From NCBI GenBank assembly GCA_009760855.2, contig WPIO01000001.1, positions 14,351,501 through 14,415,500 on the forward strand: DNA of 64,000 nt, given 5' to 3'. This stretch comes from Cristatella mucedo. Its lineage: Eukaryota > Bryozoa > Phylactolaemata > Cristatellidae. Position numbers and translations under genes: made by a program. The notes below the pieces were generated by a model, which saw only the letters and a list, made by a program, of their open reading frames with translations, was not told the DNA's origin and did no database searches. Positions 55,481-63,734 of the stretch are shown here, one piece after another; the first letter of the stretch is position 1; each line of letters starts with the position of its first letter.

Positions 55481-55815
55481 GTACCACGCATCTATACGTC
55501 GTAGGGCTGCCGTATCACGAGAATGTACAACGGATCAGCTCTCTGTATGCTGTCATCGACGCAGTCGAATGGACACAGCTTGTATATTATGCTAGCGTCG
55601 TGTTACCCCCTACAGACCCTGGAAGACGGGTTTTAGTCAAATAAAGGACAATGCTACAAAATTCGCTGCCGGAATGATTTGTTGAGTGACAGAAGTGCAT
55701 AACCGTGGCGTATTTCTATTTCAGCATTGCGTTCTGATTATACATGGACATGGAGTTTCATTGACCAGCTGACTGCAGATCAATACCAAATGAATATTGT
55801 GACTTACCATTGCAT
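51628..55815 (-). CDS. CAP-Gly domain protein, 8-exon gene model
   Basis: Model from splice sites and phase. Exons (minus): 55815-55808, 54878-54820, 54709-54633, 54252-54054, 52595-52515, 52357-52165, 51913-51817 and about 51684-51628, totalling roughly 256 residues. Phases agree throughout; the last exon is the least certain. The N-terminal 100 residues include VRIEFLPASRLECMP and a CTCGPC cluster. A CAP-Gly domain at about 103-175 reads VGDQVIVQGKHNG, VVRYVGLL, VYVGVQLYDN, HNGKRYFHCPRGHGAMV. CAP-Gly domains bind C-terminal EEY/F tails of tubulin and EB proteins, so a microtubule-related role is the family expectation. The usual GKNDG loop is altered (AHNG here), so tail binding may be weak. 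The tail is basic. LINE-A ends 26 bp beyond the stop, and LINE-B lies in intron 3. Confidence 0.72.
51817..51913 (-). CDS. CAP-Gly gene, exon 7
   Basis: Acceptor CTTAATTTTTCGAAAACAAG, donor CGG|GTACGT. 32 codons (EGVELSVIRRHTADTTKGRI...) in the phase required by exon 6. Confidence 0.6.
52165..52357 (-). CDS. CAP-Gly gene, exon 6
   Basis: Acceptor GCTGTTCCTATTCCAG, donor GGG|GTAAGT. Encodes GSAHNGVHNGKRYFHCPRGH and GAMVPYCDVRPL, the conserved C-terminal half of CAP-Gly, then a basic stretch RQRQIKRQL. Confidence 0.88.
52515..52595 (-). CDS. CAP-Gly gene, exon 5
   Basis: Acceptor ACAGTCTCTTGCAG, donor ACA|GTGAGT. Encodes VVRYVGLLDENLIAPEVYVG then VQLYDN, the middle of the CAP-Gly fold. Confidence 0.85.
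53095..53438 (+). mobile_element. LINE-A fragment in a CAP-Gly gene intron
   Basis: Reads [20 protein letters not shown]-like sequence, then GDRAFTLCAPKAWNLLP with stops, and a decayed tail GTTAAGTGCCTAGAAAGAGA. It lies in the intron between exons 4 and 5. Confidence 0.88.
53440..53492 (-). repeat. SINE-B tail fragment
   Basis: Plus strand AATTTGCATAGCGTCCACAG, then GAACTTAAGTCCCTATTTAT, the reverse of the SINE-B 3' end. Confidence 0.6.
54054..54252 (-). CDS. CAP-Gly gene, exon 4
   Basis: Acceptor TTTGTTGGCTTGTAG, donor CG|GTAAGC. 66 codons with CTCGPCSKFWKSTF and the first CAP-Gly strand, WRIKVGDQVIVQGKHN. Confidence 0.8.
54312..54596 (+). mobile_element. LINE-B 3' end in a CAP-Gly gene intron
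   Basis: Collinear in reverse with 61185-61490: CACAATTCTTACACTACGAC, CTCCTGCTGCCGACTT, CGAATGCATACCGATAGCCG, GTTACAGACTGAGATACATT, ending in TACATTACATG. Confidence 0.88.
54633..54709 (-). CDS. CAP-Gly gene, exon 3
   Basis: Acceptor CACCTGTCTTAAG, 110 bp after exon 2. Encodes RVEKVKPARHVRIEFLPASR. The donor CCT|GTGGAT is poor, but it is the one that restores phase 0 for exon 4. Confidence 0.5.
54820..54878 (-). CDS. CAP-Gly gene, exon 2
   Basis: Acceptor GAGAATTTTTTGTTAG and donor CAC|GTAAGTAAC, both strong. Encodes YSVVIHEKYSFNCRDIRHS. Phase 2 in, phase 1 out. Confidence 0.6.
55350..55476. repeat. (TC)n / (CCCT)n compound microsatellite
   Basis: CT repeats, then about eleven CCCT-type units, a C-run, and CT repeats again. 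It lies in intron 1 of the CAP-Gly gene model. Confidence 0.95.
55808..55815 (-). CDS. CAP-Gly gene, exon 1 coding part
   Basis: ATG CAA TG then a very strong donor (ATG|GTAAGTC), phase 2. Context GGGATGC is acceptable. The reading frame is open upstream to a TGA near 55860, so the true start could only be slightly further 5'. The 929-bp intron includes the (TC)n/(CCCT)n tract. Confidence 0.45.
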
Positions 55816-55819
55816 CCCT

Positions 55820-57365
55820 AGCCCTTGACGCAGCAGACAGGTGTGAGCACACAGCCTTGTTTATTCCTCAACTCAGCTGGGGCTTTCACCTGCTGCTGAC
55901 TCTTCGGGGGAGGGGCAGGGGTGCCCATGTGCTGACCTTATGCGCTCACGTGCTGATCCAAAGGAGTCGACCATTTGCCGACTCCCTTTCGCTGCCAGCT
56001 AAACTCCTAGGCTAACTCAAGTGTCAATCTCAAGGATCGACCGCAAAGCCTTGCACACCTGGGCCACTGCTTAATCCCCCAGGTCAGCCAATTACTGCGT
56101 GGGTCGTTCGACCCTCGGCGTCGCTCACTCCGGACTGTCTGCATGCCCGAGGGCCTGTGCGGACGGACGCTATCGCACCCTCTTTCCACTTCCACCTGGG
56201 AGCTGTTGACTCGACGATCGGCAAGCACATTCGCAGCACATCTAGCCCTAAGCGAGTTTCTGCAGCTGCAGTGTACGTCTCGTCGCTTGAAGCTCGCTCC
56301 TCATATGTCCAGTGAAAAGTACTTTAGTATAACGGTTTTGTGTCCGCTTTCGTCGGCCTTTCCTCCGAACTACTACTTCCTACCGAAACTACTTCCTCCG
56401 CCCCCATGATTCAGACTCTGAGCGAGCTGTTGCGTTAAGGAGGAGCGGTAAACGCTGGCGAACTATTGACTGTACTAAGATTACAACCAAGTAGCAACTC
56501 AAGCTAGCCTATAAAGAGCTGTGTTATTTAACCATCCAAGCTTTTAAGGAAGAAATGAACGCGTCCAAAATATTTGGGAGATGAAAGCAACTCCAGAGAG
56601 ATGTAGTAAAATAGGTAACAATTAGCAAACAACATCAAGTACACCCTCACCATGCTACATTTGCTTCCACGAAAGTCCCACAACTAAGCAGTGCATGAGG
56701 TCCAATAGCGCCGGTATAAAGTTCGAATAATGTCATTTGCCGGCCACACCGGGATTTTTAGTATGGATCGCGAACAATATTTGACCTAGTAGGTGTTGAA
56801 CAGTGACCACTGCATGGATAGCCTAGTGGTTCTGTTTAAATCAATTCGAATATCGAGGAGGATTAATATGTAAAGTCGAATTTAAACCTAGAAAAATTTC
56901 TAAGCAATAATATTCAGGATAAACTTAGCCCAATTAAATTAGAGGTATGAAAATGGTCTTGAAGGTGAAGTATAAAGAATGGTTTTGCCGGCTACGCTTG
57001 TTTGCCCGGAGGAGAGCGGCAGTGGCGATGTGTCCCGTCGTGAGGCATTTGAGCGCCTGAAAAGAATGATCGGCCATACCCTTTTAACCACGTCATGCCG
57101 ACAGCAGCTCGAGGCTAGATCAACTCATAAAATAGACTTCCTGCGGTCAACAGTGGTCTAGTTGTCGGGCTGCAGGGTAAAGAAGCCGATGGCCTTCCCA
57201 GAAGGTTCGAGGTTGAACATTGGGTCTGTTTGAATGGCGCTTTGCACAGATGTCAAATTAAAAGCATTATGGACCCGTCTACCGATTGCTTGGCGTAGCC
57301 CATCGACAACCAGCTTCTAACTGTACCCAATCGCAGCGAAACCCATCACCCTTTCTGCGAGGTCA
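55820..57365. other. Upstream region of the CAP-Gly gene; no gene called
   Basis: 55880-56450 is GC-richer than its surroundings and could be the promoter. A 60-codon open frame at 56979-57161 (+, EAFERLKRMIGHTLL) looks mildly coding but has no support. Confidence 0.3.
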
Positions 57366-57370
57366 AAAAA

Positions 57371-57394
57371 TGTATGTACAGTAAACTGCAGTTA

Positions 57395-57441
<47 letters not shown>

Positions 57442-57462
57442 CTGAAGTTTACTTTACATACA
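57371..57462. repeat. AT-rich inverted repeat with (TA)n loop
   Basis: Left arm 57371-57392 (TGTATGTACAGTAAACTGCA+GT) pairs with right arm 57441-57462 at 20 of 22 positions; the loop is mostly TA repeats. More TA repeats follow to 57520. Confidence 0.8.
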
Positions 57463-57811
57463 TATATATATATATATATTACAGTATATACCGTATCAAT
57501 ATATATATATATATATAAGCCACAATTTTTTCAAATATAATTTTCTTAATATAAATGTACACTAAAAACTATAGATATTGAACGCTGCACGCCCAAATAC
57601 AATGCGAGTACGTAGTACCGGCGTTGTGTTTGCTAATGAGCAATGATCTCTCACTTATAATACATAAAAAGTGCTTACTAGTCATGAAATGGAGGCAGGA
57701 TGTCCGAGATTCAAAGCTCTAATCGGTCTAAGCAGCGTCTCTAGTGTTCAAGCAATGATACGAGGAACAATATTGCGGTTAAACGCTGCGAATGACGGCA
57801 AGCTTAGAATA

Positions 57812-57958
57812 TAATAATAATAATTCATTTATATAGCGCCCCAAGAGAACTTAATCTCTATTCAGGCGCTTCACATATGCCTCGGGGCTCGAGCCCACGA
57901 CCTCAGTCAGACCTTGGTCGGGGCGAGCACCTTAACCGCTAGACCAAACCAGAAAACA
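57812..57958 (-). repeat. SINE-B copy, well preserved with tail
   Basis: The reverse strand has TGGTTTGGTCTAGCGGTTAA, GTCGTGGGCTCGAGCCCCGA, TATGTGAAGCGCCTGAATAG, TTCTCTTGGGGCGCTATATA and a (TTA)n tail at 57812-57826. Confidence 0.92.
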
Positions 57959-57973
57959 AAACGTAGTTTGAGA

Positions 57974-58079
57974 ATGGGCGGAGGCGAGATTTTAGTCGAT
58001 CGTCGATTATCAAGCCGCTACAAACGTCTTCGAGAAATAGGAGATTTGGCGACCCAAATAGTAATGCTTGGAGGAACAG
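57974..58079 (+). CDS. Candidate coding exon, unidentified
   Basis: ATG in a good context (AGAATGG) opens 35 codons (MGGGEILVDRRLSSRYKRLR then EIGDLATQIVMLGGT) and ends at a good donor, ACAG|GTAACTG, phase 1. A second donor, GATG|GTGAGT, lies about 94 bp on. No partner exon was found and no family is recognised. Confidence 0.25.
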
Positions 58080-58481
58080 GTAACTGAGAGGCAGCTATCA
58101 ACAAAAAGGTTGAAAAGATGCAGCAGAATGGTATCGGTAGTCAGAACTCGAAAGAGGTTCCTCGAAGATGGTGAGTTGGTTTAAATCTAACCTAATCTAA
58201 TCTAATGGTGTGGCAGGACGTGGCTTTATCTGCCTAGGACGAAGCGGTATGCTCATGTTTTTCTTTACCGAGCTAAGTAAGAAAGGATATCGGGGTTTAA
58301 CCTCTTACAATTGGGGCTCGCGGTTAAGCAACACAGCTTAACGTTCTTTAAGAAAGACGATGGGAGCCTTCCATAAAAATTCCTAGCCTCGCTTGCTCAT
58401 TATCTCCGCCCCTGTCCGCGAAATTAGTTCACCTCCAGGCTGGCATCCTTTCGCGCTACTCGTCACGGGCACGAACATAGG

Positions 58482-58638
58482 TCGCGATGGATTGGCCCAG
58501 GGTTTAAGGTGCTCGCCTTTGATGGCCAGGGTCAAGGTGACACATTTAATGACCGAAGTGTTGAGCTCGAGCCCGGTGGCATATTATGTGACGAGTCTGG
58601 ATAGAAATAAAATTCTTTTAGGGCGCTATAAAAATGAG

Positions 58639-58640
<2 letters not shown>
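58482..58640 (+). repeat. SINE-B copy with internal duplication
   Basis: ATTGGCCCAGGGTTTAAGGT, then two rounds of the 'gatggccagggtc / atgaccgaagtg' segment, GAGCTCGAGCCCGGTGGCAT and a tail GGGCGCTATAAAAATGAGCT that runs into (TA)n. Confidence 0.85.

Positions 58641-58675
<35 letters not shown>
58638..58675. repeat. (TA)n microsatellite at a SINE-B tail
   Basis: TA repeats directly continue the SINE tail. Confidence 0.9.
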
Positions 58676-58678
<3 letters not shown>

Positions 58679-58789
58679 ATGTATTAAATACTTTCTTTAA
58701 TATATTATGGAGATCCTTCCCTAATCCTACTTTAAGCGGATCTTTAGAATCGATTTCCACCAATAATCTAGATTATATAGTTTTGCAGC

Positions 58790-58985
58790 TAATAGTCCTT
58801 TGAAGCTCCATGGAGATTAGCAAAGTAACAAATGTAATTTCAGCATGCAAAGCATAAAGACAACAATTCATGTTGATGTAGAAAATGCCTTCAAGGGCAG
58901 GCGTTTTTTGTAGCTTATTTTTGAATGTCGAGGCCGGGAGTGTCGCATCGTCAGCCATGAGTTTGTTCTCGGCTAAAAAAGTTAG
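58790..58985 (-). mobile_element. Decayed LINE C-terminus
   Basis: The reverse strand reads DDATLPASTFKNKLQKTPAL, like the end of L2/CR1-type proteins (LPxxxxxFKxxLKT). Resumes at 59265. Confidence 0.55.
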
Positions 58986-58997
58986 CTGGTTGAACAA

Positions 58998-59140
58998 TTT
59001 AATTTATACGGCGGCAGAAAAAGCCTTAACGGCTATCGCCACAGCTTGCAGTGGGCAAAAAATTGCTCACCGTAGAACTCGAACCACCGGCATCTGGCAT
59101 AAAGAGCAAGCAACTTGCTCCCGGGCTAAGACCTTTGGTT
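58998..59140 (-). repeat. SINE-A copy nested in a LINE relic
   Basis: The plus strand shows ACGGCGGCAGAAAAAGCCTT, AACGGCTATCGCCACAGCTT and a reversed B-box AGAACTCGAACCACC. Confidence 0.75.
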
Positions 59141-59184
59141 GAATGTGATTCGAGGGCGAAGACTAAGCTACTAAGCTACTACTC

Positions 59185-59227
59185 TACCTCTAAGCAACCA
59201 CTAAGCGCTAGTGGTTGCTTAGAGGTA
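59185..59227. repeat. Perfect 43-bp palindrome (19-bp arms, 5-nt loop)
   Basis: TACCTCTAAGCAACCACTA at 59185-59203, loop AGCGC, and its exact reverse complement at 59209-59227. Confidence 0.95.
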
Positions 59228-59264
59228 CAGCTGTCTCTATAGGATTTTAGGCTGATTAGTGGCG

Positions 59265-59475
59265 CAGCTAAATGACTTGAGCGAGAAGAGCGGGTGGTGT
59301 GATGCGAAGCCTGAGATGTGAATATTATCGGTATGTCAACCGATTCTAGAGAATAGAAAGACTTTAAAGTGAGGGACCCGCAAGAAATGGTTTAACATGG
59401 CAGTTGTGACGTTGGCTACAGGCGAACCTAGTTGCAAAGTTTTTGCACTTACAGTTGTGTCCTATTGCACCGGCA
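59265..59475 (-). mobile_element. Decayed LINE fragment
   Basis: Plus-strand pieces 'gagcgggtggtgtgatgcgaagcctg' and 'cgaacctagttgcaaagtttttgcac' match LINE-A blocks in reverse (FSE...HHxxL and LQxxxTLQLGSP), with heavy divergence. Confidence 0.55.
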
Positions 59476-59647
59476 CAAACAAACTTTTGAACTTAGCAGT
59501 TCTTTGAAGGTCCTCATTTATTATGGGACGTACGCACATTCAATTTTATAAGTGCTGACTAGCGCTTTGCCCGTCTATAACGGCGAGCTACCAATATCTC
59601 GGATTTCTCTTCTGAATATTGATTTCTTCAGCCAGGATACATAAAAA

Positions 59648-59679
59648 TAAATATATTCCATTTGTAGAGTGCCCTAAGA
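59648..59679 (-). repeat. SINE-B tail, left of the hAT element
   Basis: ATAAATATATTCCATTTGTA then GAGTGCCCTAAGA: the SINE-B 3' end in reverse, cut by the MITE. Confidence 0.85.
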
Positions 59680-59864
59680 CAGTCGCGCTCGACCTTACCT
59701 AATGCCGCGACCCTTTAACACAGTTCCTCGTGTTGCGGCGACCCAAAAGATTAATTTATTGTGTTCGAAATGTGGAAATGCGTGTTTTCCGATGGTCTTA
59801 GGCGACCCTTGTGAAAGTGTCGTTCGACCCCCTAAGGGGTCGCGACCCACAGGTTGAGAACCTA
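59680..59864. mobile_element. SPIN/URR1-like non-autonomous hAT element, 185 bp
   Basis: Inserted in a SINE-B with an 8-bp duplication, CCCTAAGA (59672-59679) and CCCTGAGA (59865-59872). One end reads, on the reverse strand, TAGGTTCTCAACCTGTGGGT + CGCGACCCC; the other begins CAGTCGCGCTCGACCTTACC. The internal text (GGTCGCCTAAGACCATCGGA, GAGGAACTGTGTTAAAGGGT) matches my memory of the hAT-Charlie short elements named SPIN and URR1. No coding capacity. Confidence 0.85.
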
Positions 59865-59975
59865 CCCTGAGAGAACACCCAGTCTCCATCCAGGCGTTTT
59901 AAGGATGCGCTGGATTCAAGCCCAAGATTGTAGGCGAGGTAGAGGCGAGCACCATACACCTTGGTCAAACCAGGG
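59865..59975 (-). repeat. SINE-B head, right of the hAT element
   Basis: CTGAGAGAACACCCAGTCTC then CAGGCGTTTTAAGGATGCGC, a reversed B-box TTCAAGCCCA, and CCTTGGTCAAACCAGGGC. Confidence 0.85.
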
Positions 59976-61180
59976 CGGCATTTCATTTGGTGAGGGTGCA
60001 GGGTTTGGTTGCGGTTCTCTACTGGCTGAGCTAGCGGAAAAGAAAGCATGGTTGAGTCCAGGCAGGCTGCAGGAAGGCGTTTTTGAAGCAGAAGAAATCG
60101 GTAATTCCTACTTCACAGTGCTTGGCTTTGTACAGGGCAATGTGGAGCGCACGTGCAGGAGGGCGGAGGCTCGCGAAGCGAATGACGCCCGGCGATTCAT
60201 GCATGCTTAGGGCGCAGTCTCTCGGTGAGCTGGCGCCGAAGGTAGGCGGTAAGTGCATATTTCTTCCAGGAGCGCTGAGATCAACCTGCATCCTAGTACT
60301 GAACTTGGGCTCAAGCCAGGGATAGCACCGACGGATAGAGCGGCGATATTCATCCGACGAAGTTTACCTTTTCGTTGTGCATGACTTTACGCTTGGGTGA
60401 CGCAGCATCGTTAGAAGCAGCAGCCTGGTCTGTTAGACCCATAGCTAAATGCCACGAGTCGTCTGCTGGCCTTCTGCGATATCCTTACTCCGTTCTATGT
60501 TCCGCGGATTGAAAGTGGACGAGTGGGGGTCTAACCCGTTGCCCTGGGTGACCAAAAAGCCGCGATTAGAGCTGCCAGTACTGCCTGAAGTATGAGTTTG
60601 AGGTAAGTTGAGTAAAAAAAATATGAAAAAGCCACCAATTTATACTTTTAATGAAACTTAAGCATGCGCAGCATTAGCCAGGATTTTAAAGCGGGCATGT
60701 GACTATCTCCCTACTTGGGTCACAACGTAAACAGAAATGGCTACCTACGGGGCTGCCCCGGCTCCGTCTTCCGGATTGGCTGGCGTCCGCTTTAACCGGT
60801 AAACCTATTAAGAGCATAACTATGGCGCGTACCTTTCTGAACGGTCGCTTCTATTGACCGACGCTCGGATAGATTACCAGCGCCTCACCAGCGCGTAGAT
60901 CTCTCACGGTCAAGGCGGCTCTACCTTAGATACGCAGGGCTTCCTAACGCGATGAGGTTTCTGGGTGTGACTGCACCTCGTCTTCTTGTGATTTTAATGG
61001 ACGCTGTTGGGTTCTTTGATAACATTTCTCGACGTGTGCTTGGGAGTTTGCTAGCTTGTCATTGTTTTTTTTTGCAGATCAATGTAGTGTGGGTCATTTT
61101 TGCCGACATTCTATCGACATGGGCCGAGCAAACTATTTAGTTTCTATGGTTTGCATGTCAAGTCCCCTATCATTCAACTA
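59976..61180. other. No confirmed gene; candidate exon and acceptor only
   Basis: GC-richer than neighbours. Contains the candidate first exon at 60737 and a strong isolated acceptor (TGTCATTGTTTTTTTTTGCAG, ending 61078) whose downstream frame stays open about 110 nt. Confidence 0.35.
60737..60788 (+). CDS. Candidate first coding exon, unidentified
   Basis: ATG in a very good context (CAGAAATGG) opens MATYGAAPAPSSGLAGVRFN and meets a GT donor (ACCG|GTAAAC). It resembles an N-terminal leader exon. No phase-compatible next exon was found within the window. Confidence 0.28.
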
Positions 61181-61184
61181 CCAA

Positions 61185-62680
61185 ATGTAATGTAATGTAT
61201 CTCCGTCTGTAACTCCACAAAGTCATAAGAAAGATCATGACAAGACCATGTGGGTGTTACGCAGGAGAGTTTTGTATAGCGCACTCACAGCCTAAGCGGC
61301 TTTTGGTACGCATTCGGTACCCAACAGACTTCGTCTCACGCAACAGAGAGAAAGTGGGAAGCATAGCAAAGTCAGGAGAGCAGTTGAGGTAGTGAGTAGC
61401 ATGGGAGTAGCAGCTCAGATTCGCTGAAAAGGATGAGCCATAGTCGGCAGCAGGAGAGTAGTTGTCGTTGCGTAAGAATTGTGGAAGCGAGTTCCACAGT
61501 CTAGGACCTGCAGAGCTAAAGCTTCTGTCGCCAACGGTCTTTAAGCGGAGGAAAGGAACAGCTAATTTATTGTCCACACAGGATCTGAGGGCGCGAAGAG
61601 GCTGAAACTGATACAGCAGTTCAGCTAGTTACGAAGGAGCCAAGCCGTGGCGGGCCTTGTGGGTAAGCGTAAGAACCTTGCTCTGAATCCGTTGGTCAGC
61701 CAGCATCCATCTTAGCTCTTTTAGCAAAGGAGACACGTGGTCAAACCTCTGGATCTTGAAGATTAGCCCTGTAGCCATATTCATAGTCTGCTGCAGTGGC
61801 CTAACAGCTTTCTTTGGTAGCCCAGCCAAAAGGGAATTACCATAATCAAGCCGAGACAGAACTAAGGAGCTAGTTAAATTTTTTGCAAGCCATTGTGGAA
61901 GACGGCTCCTAATCTTGGATAGGGATTGGACGTGATGGCTAGCTGTAGAAGCAGACTTCTGAATGAAGCTTTTAAAATCGAGGCAGTTGTCAAAAACGAC
62001 ACTAAATTTCGAGCACGTGGTGATGGTCGCACAACAGCATCACCTATTAGAAGAGCAAAGCCTTTTAATCCAGCCACACGCTTAGGGTGTCCTATGAGCA
62101 GCAGTTCGGTTTTATCGTCATTTAATTTCAGGAAGTTTTCCGACATCCAGGATCGAATATCGGCAAGGCAAACATTCAATTTTTCAGTTGCTGCAGCCTA
62201 TTCCAACGGTTTGAATGACAAATACAACTGAGTATCGTCAGCATAAAAGTGATATCCTATTCCATGGGCCTTAATCACTTTTCCCAGAGGTTGTGTATAA
62301 ATGGAGAACAGCAAGGGACCGAGTACAGACCCTTGAAGGACTCCACAGGTGACCCTTCTTGTGTGACCTGACCTCAGCTCGACAGGGATTGAACACGATC
62401 AGACAAGTACGATTTAAACCACGCCAGTGCTTCGCCTGCCAGACCGATCGGTGTTCTCAATCGTTCAAGCAGAACATCGTGGTCAATGGTGTCGAAGGCA
62501 GCAGACAGATCTAGCTGAGTTAGGGCAGCGACATTCCCGTCATCATTGCTACGAGAATGTCGTTGCTCACACGGAGGAGAGCAGTTTCAGTGGAGTGCTG
62601 CCTATTGAACCCTGATTGAAATGTTTATGACATTTCATTTCCTTCAATATGTTTAACCAGCTGGTTAGGAACTAGCTTTA
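61185..62680 (-). mobile_element. LINE-B, longest copy
   Basis: Reverse-strand readings in order towards the 3' end: RT core region (DHDVLLERL near 62480; FHFYADDTQ-like near 62250), DIRSWMSENFLKLNDDKTEL and LLIGHPKRV, then SPLLKELRWMLADQRIQSKV and MDNKLAVPFLRLKTVGDRSF with SSAGPRLWNSLPQFLRND. The 3' UTR ends with a TACATTACATT tail. It is an L2/CR1-type element separate from LINE-A. Frameshifts are present. Interrupted at 62681 by LINE-A and resumed at 63340. Confidence 0.9.
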
Positions 62681-63339
62681 ATAATAATAATAATAATAAT
62701 AATTCGCTTGATAAAGCGCCCTCAGAGAACTTAATCTCTTTCCAGGCGCTTTACATTTGCTGTAAAGTGAAATGCAATTGAATGGTAAGTAAAATCATGC
62801 TTGAAAAAACAAACGAAATGAATAATATGGTTAGGGGTGACACAGGGTCAGCATGCAAATGTGGTTAGTGGCAGCATGCACAGTGTCAGCACGCATAAGC
62901 ACATGAAGGACGAATCACAGGGACCCACTGAATGCTGTCCTAAATAGGTGTATTTTTAGGTTCCTTTTAAATGTGGTCAGGTCAGGGGATGTTTTGACGC
63001 AGGTCGGTAGGGAGTTCCAGGCTTTGGGAGCATATGAACTAAATGCACGGTCTCCAAAGGATTTAAGGTTTGTATGAGGTATTTCTAGACTGTTGGATTC
63101 CAAGAAGCGGGTGGTACGATGCTTGGCCTGATGGGGTAGTATATCTAACAGATAGGCTGGAGCCATAGAATGAAGGGACCTAAAAGTGAGCGACAAAACC
63201 TTGAAGTCAATCCGTTGCTTGACTGGTAGCCAGTGCAGGTCGGTGAGAAGTGGAGTGATGTGGCAACTGCGACGCTCACGACAGACAAGCCTAGCTGCAG
63301 AGTTTTGCACCAGCTGCAATCGCCTGATCGCACATGCTT
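62681..63339 (-). mobile_element. LINE-A copy nested in LINE-B
   Basis: (TTA)n and terminal stem at 62681-62765, UTR, and a 134-codon open reading 63319-62915 ([20 protein letters not shown]...[17 protein letters not shown]...). It is truncated at AIR and has the least decay of the short copies. Confidence 0.95.
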
Positions 63340-63597
63340 TTTTCAGTCTTCATGAATCTTTGACAAGAAAGGAAGAAGGGAAACTGGGCGATAGTTTGCA
63401 AGGACCTCTGTATTTAATCCAGGCTTTTCAAGTATGGGTCTAGCGATTGCCAATTTGAAAGACTTAGGTACGACCCCTCTTATCAAAGAAGCGTTTAAAA
63501 TCTCGGTTATGGCAGGGCTAAGTTGGTCTGCCAGTGAAGACCACAGAGATGACGGTACAGGGTCTTTAGGAGACGAGCTCTTTTGGCTAGACCTTAT
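63340..63597 (-). mobile_element. LINE-B continuation 5' of the nested LINE-A
   Basis: The plus-strand text 'gggaaactgggcgatagtttgcaagg...cttttcaagtatgggtctagcg' is the reverse of the RT start (NYRPVS, KPxLKK-like), joining in order to 62680. Confidence 0.8.
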
Positions 63598-63676
63598 TAA
63601 TAATAAAATAATAATGCACTCGATAAAGCGCCCTCAGAGAACTCAATTTCTTCCTAGGCGCTTTACATTTGCTGAC
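63598..63676 (-). mobile_element. LINE-A 3' terminus only
   Basis: Tail (TTA)n and stem arms GGGCGCTTT/AAAGCGCC in reverse (63624-63669). Truncated just after the stem. Confidence 0.9.
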
Positions 63677-63734
63677 CTTATTAAGGTAGCCAAATTGTTT
63701 TCCATACAGGACCTTAGGATGTGGAGGCTATGTA

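Noticed and set aside
56979-57161. 60-codon open frame with a helical-looking segment
   Set aside because: Mildly coding-like, but with no homologue I recognise, no splice context and no repeat assignment.
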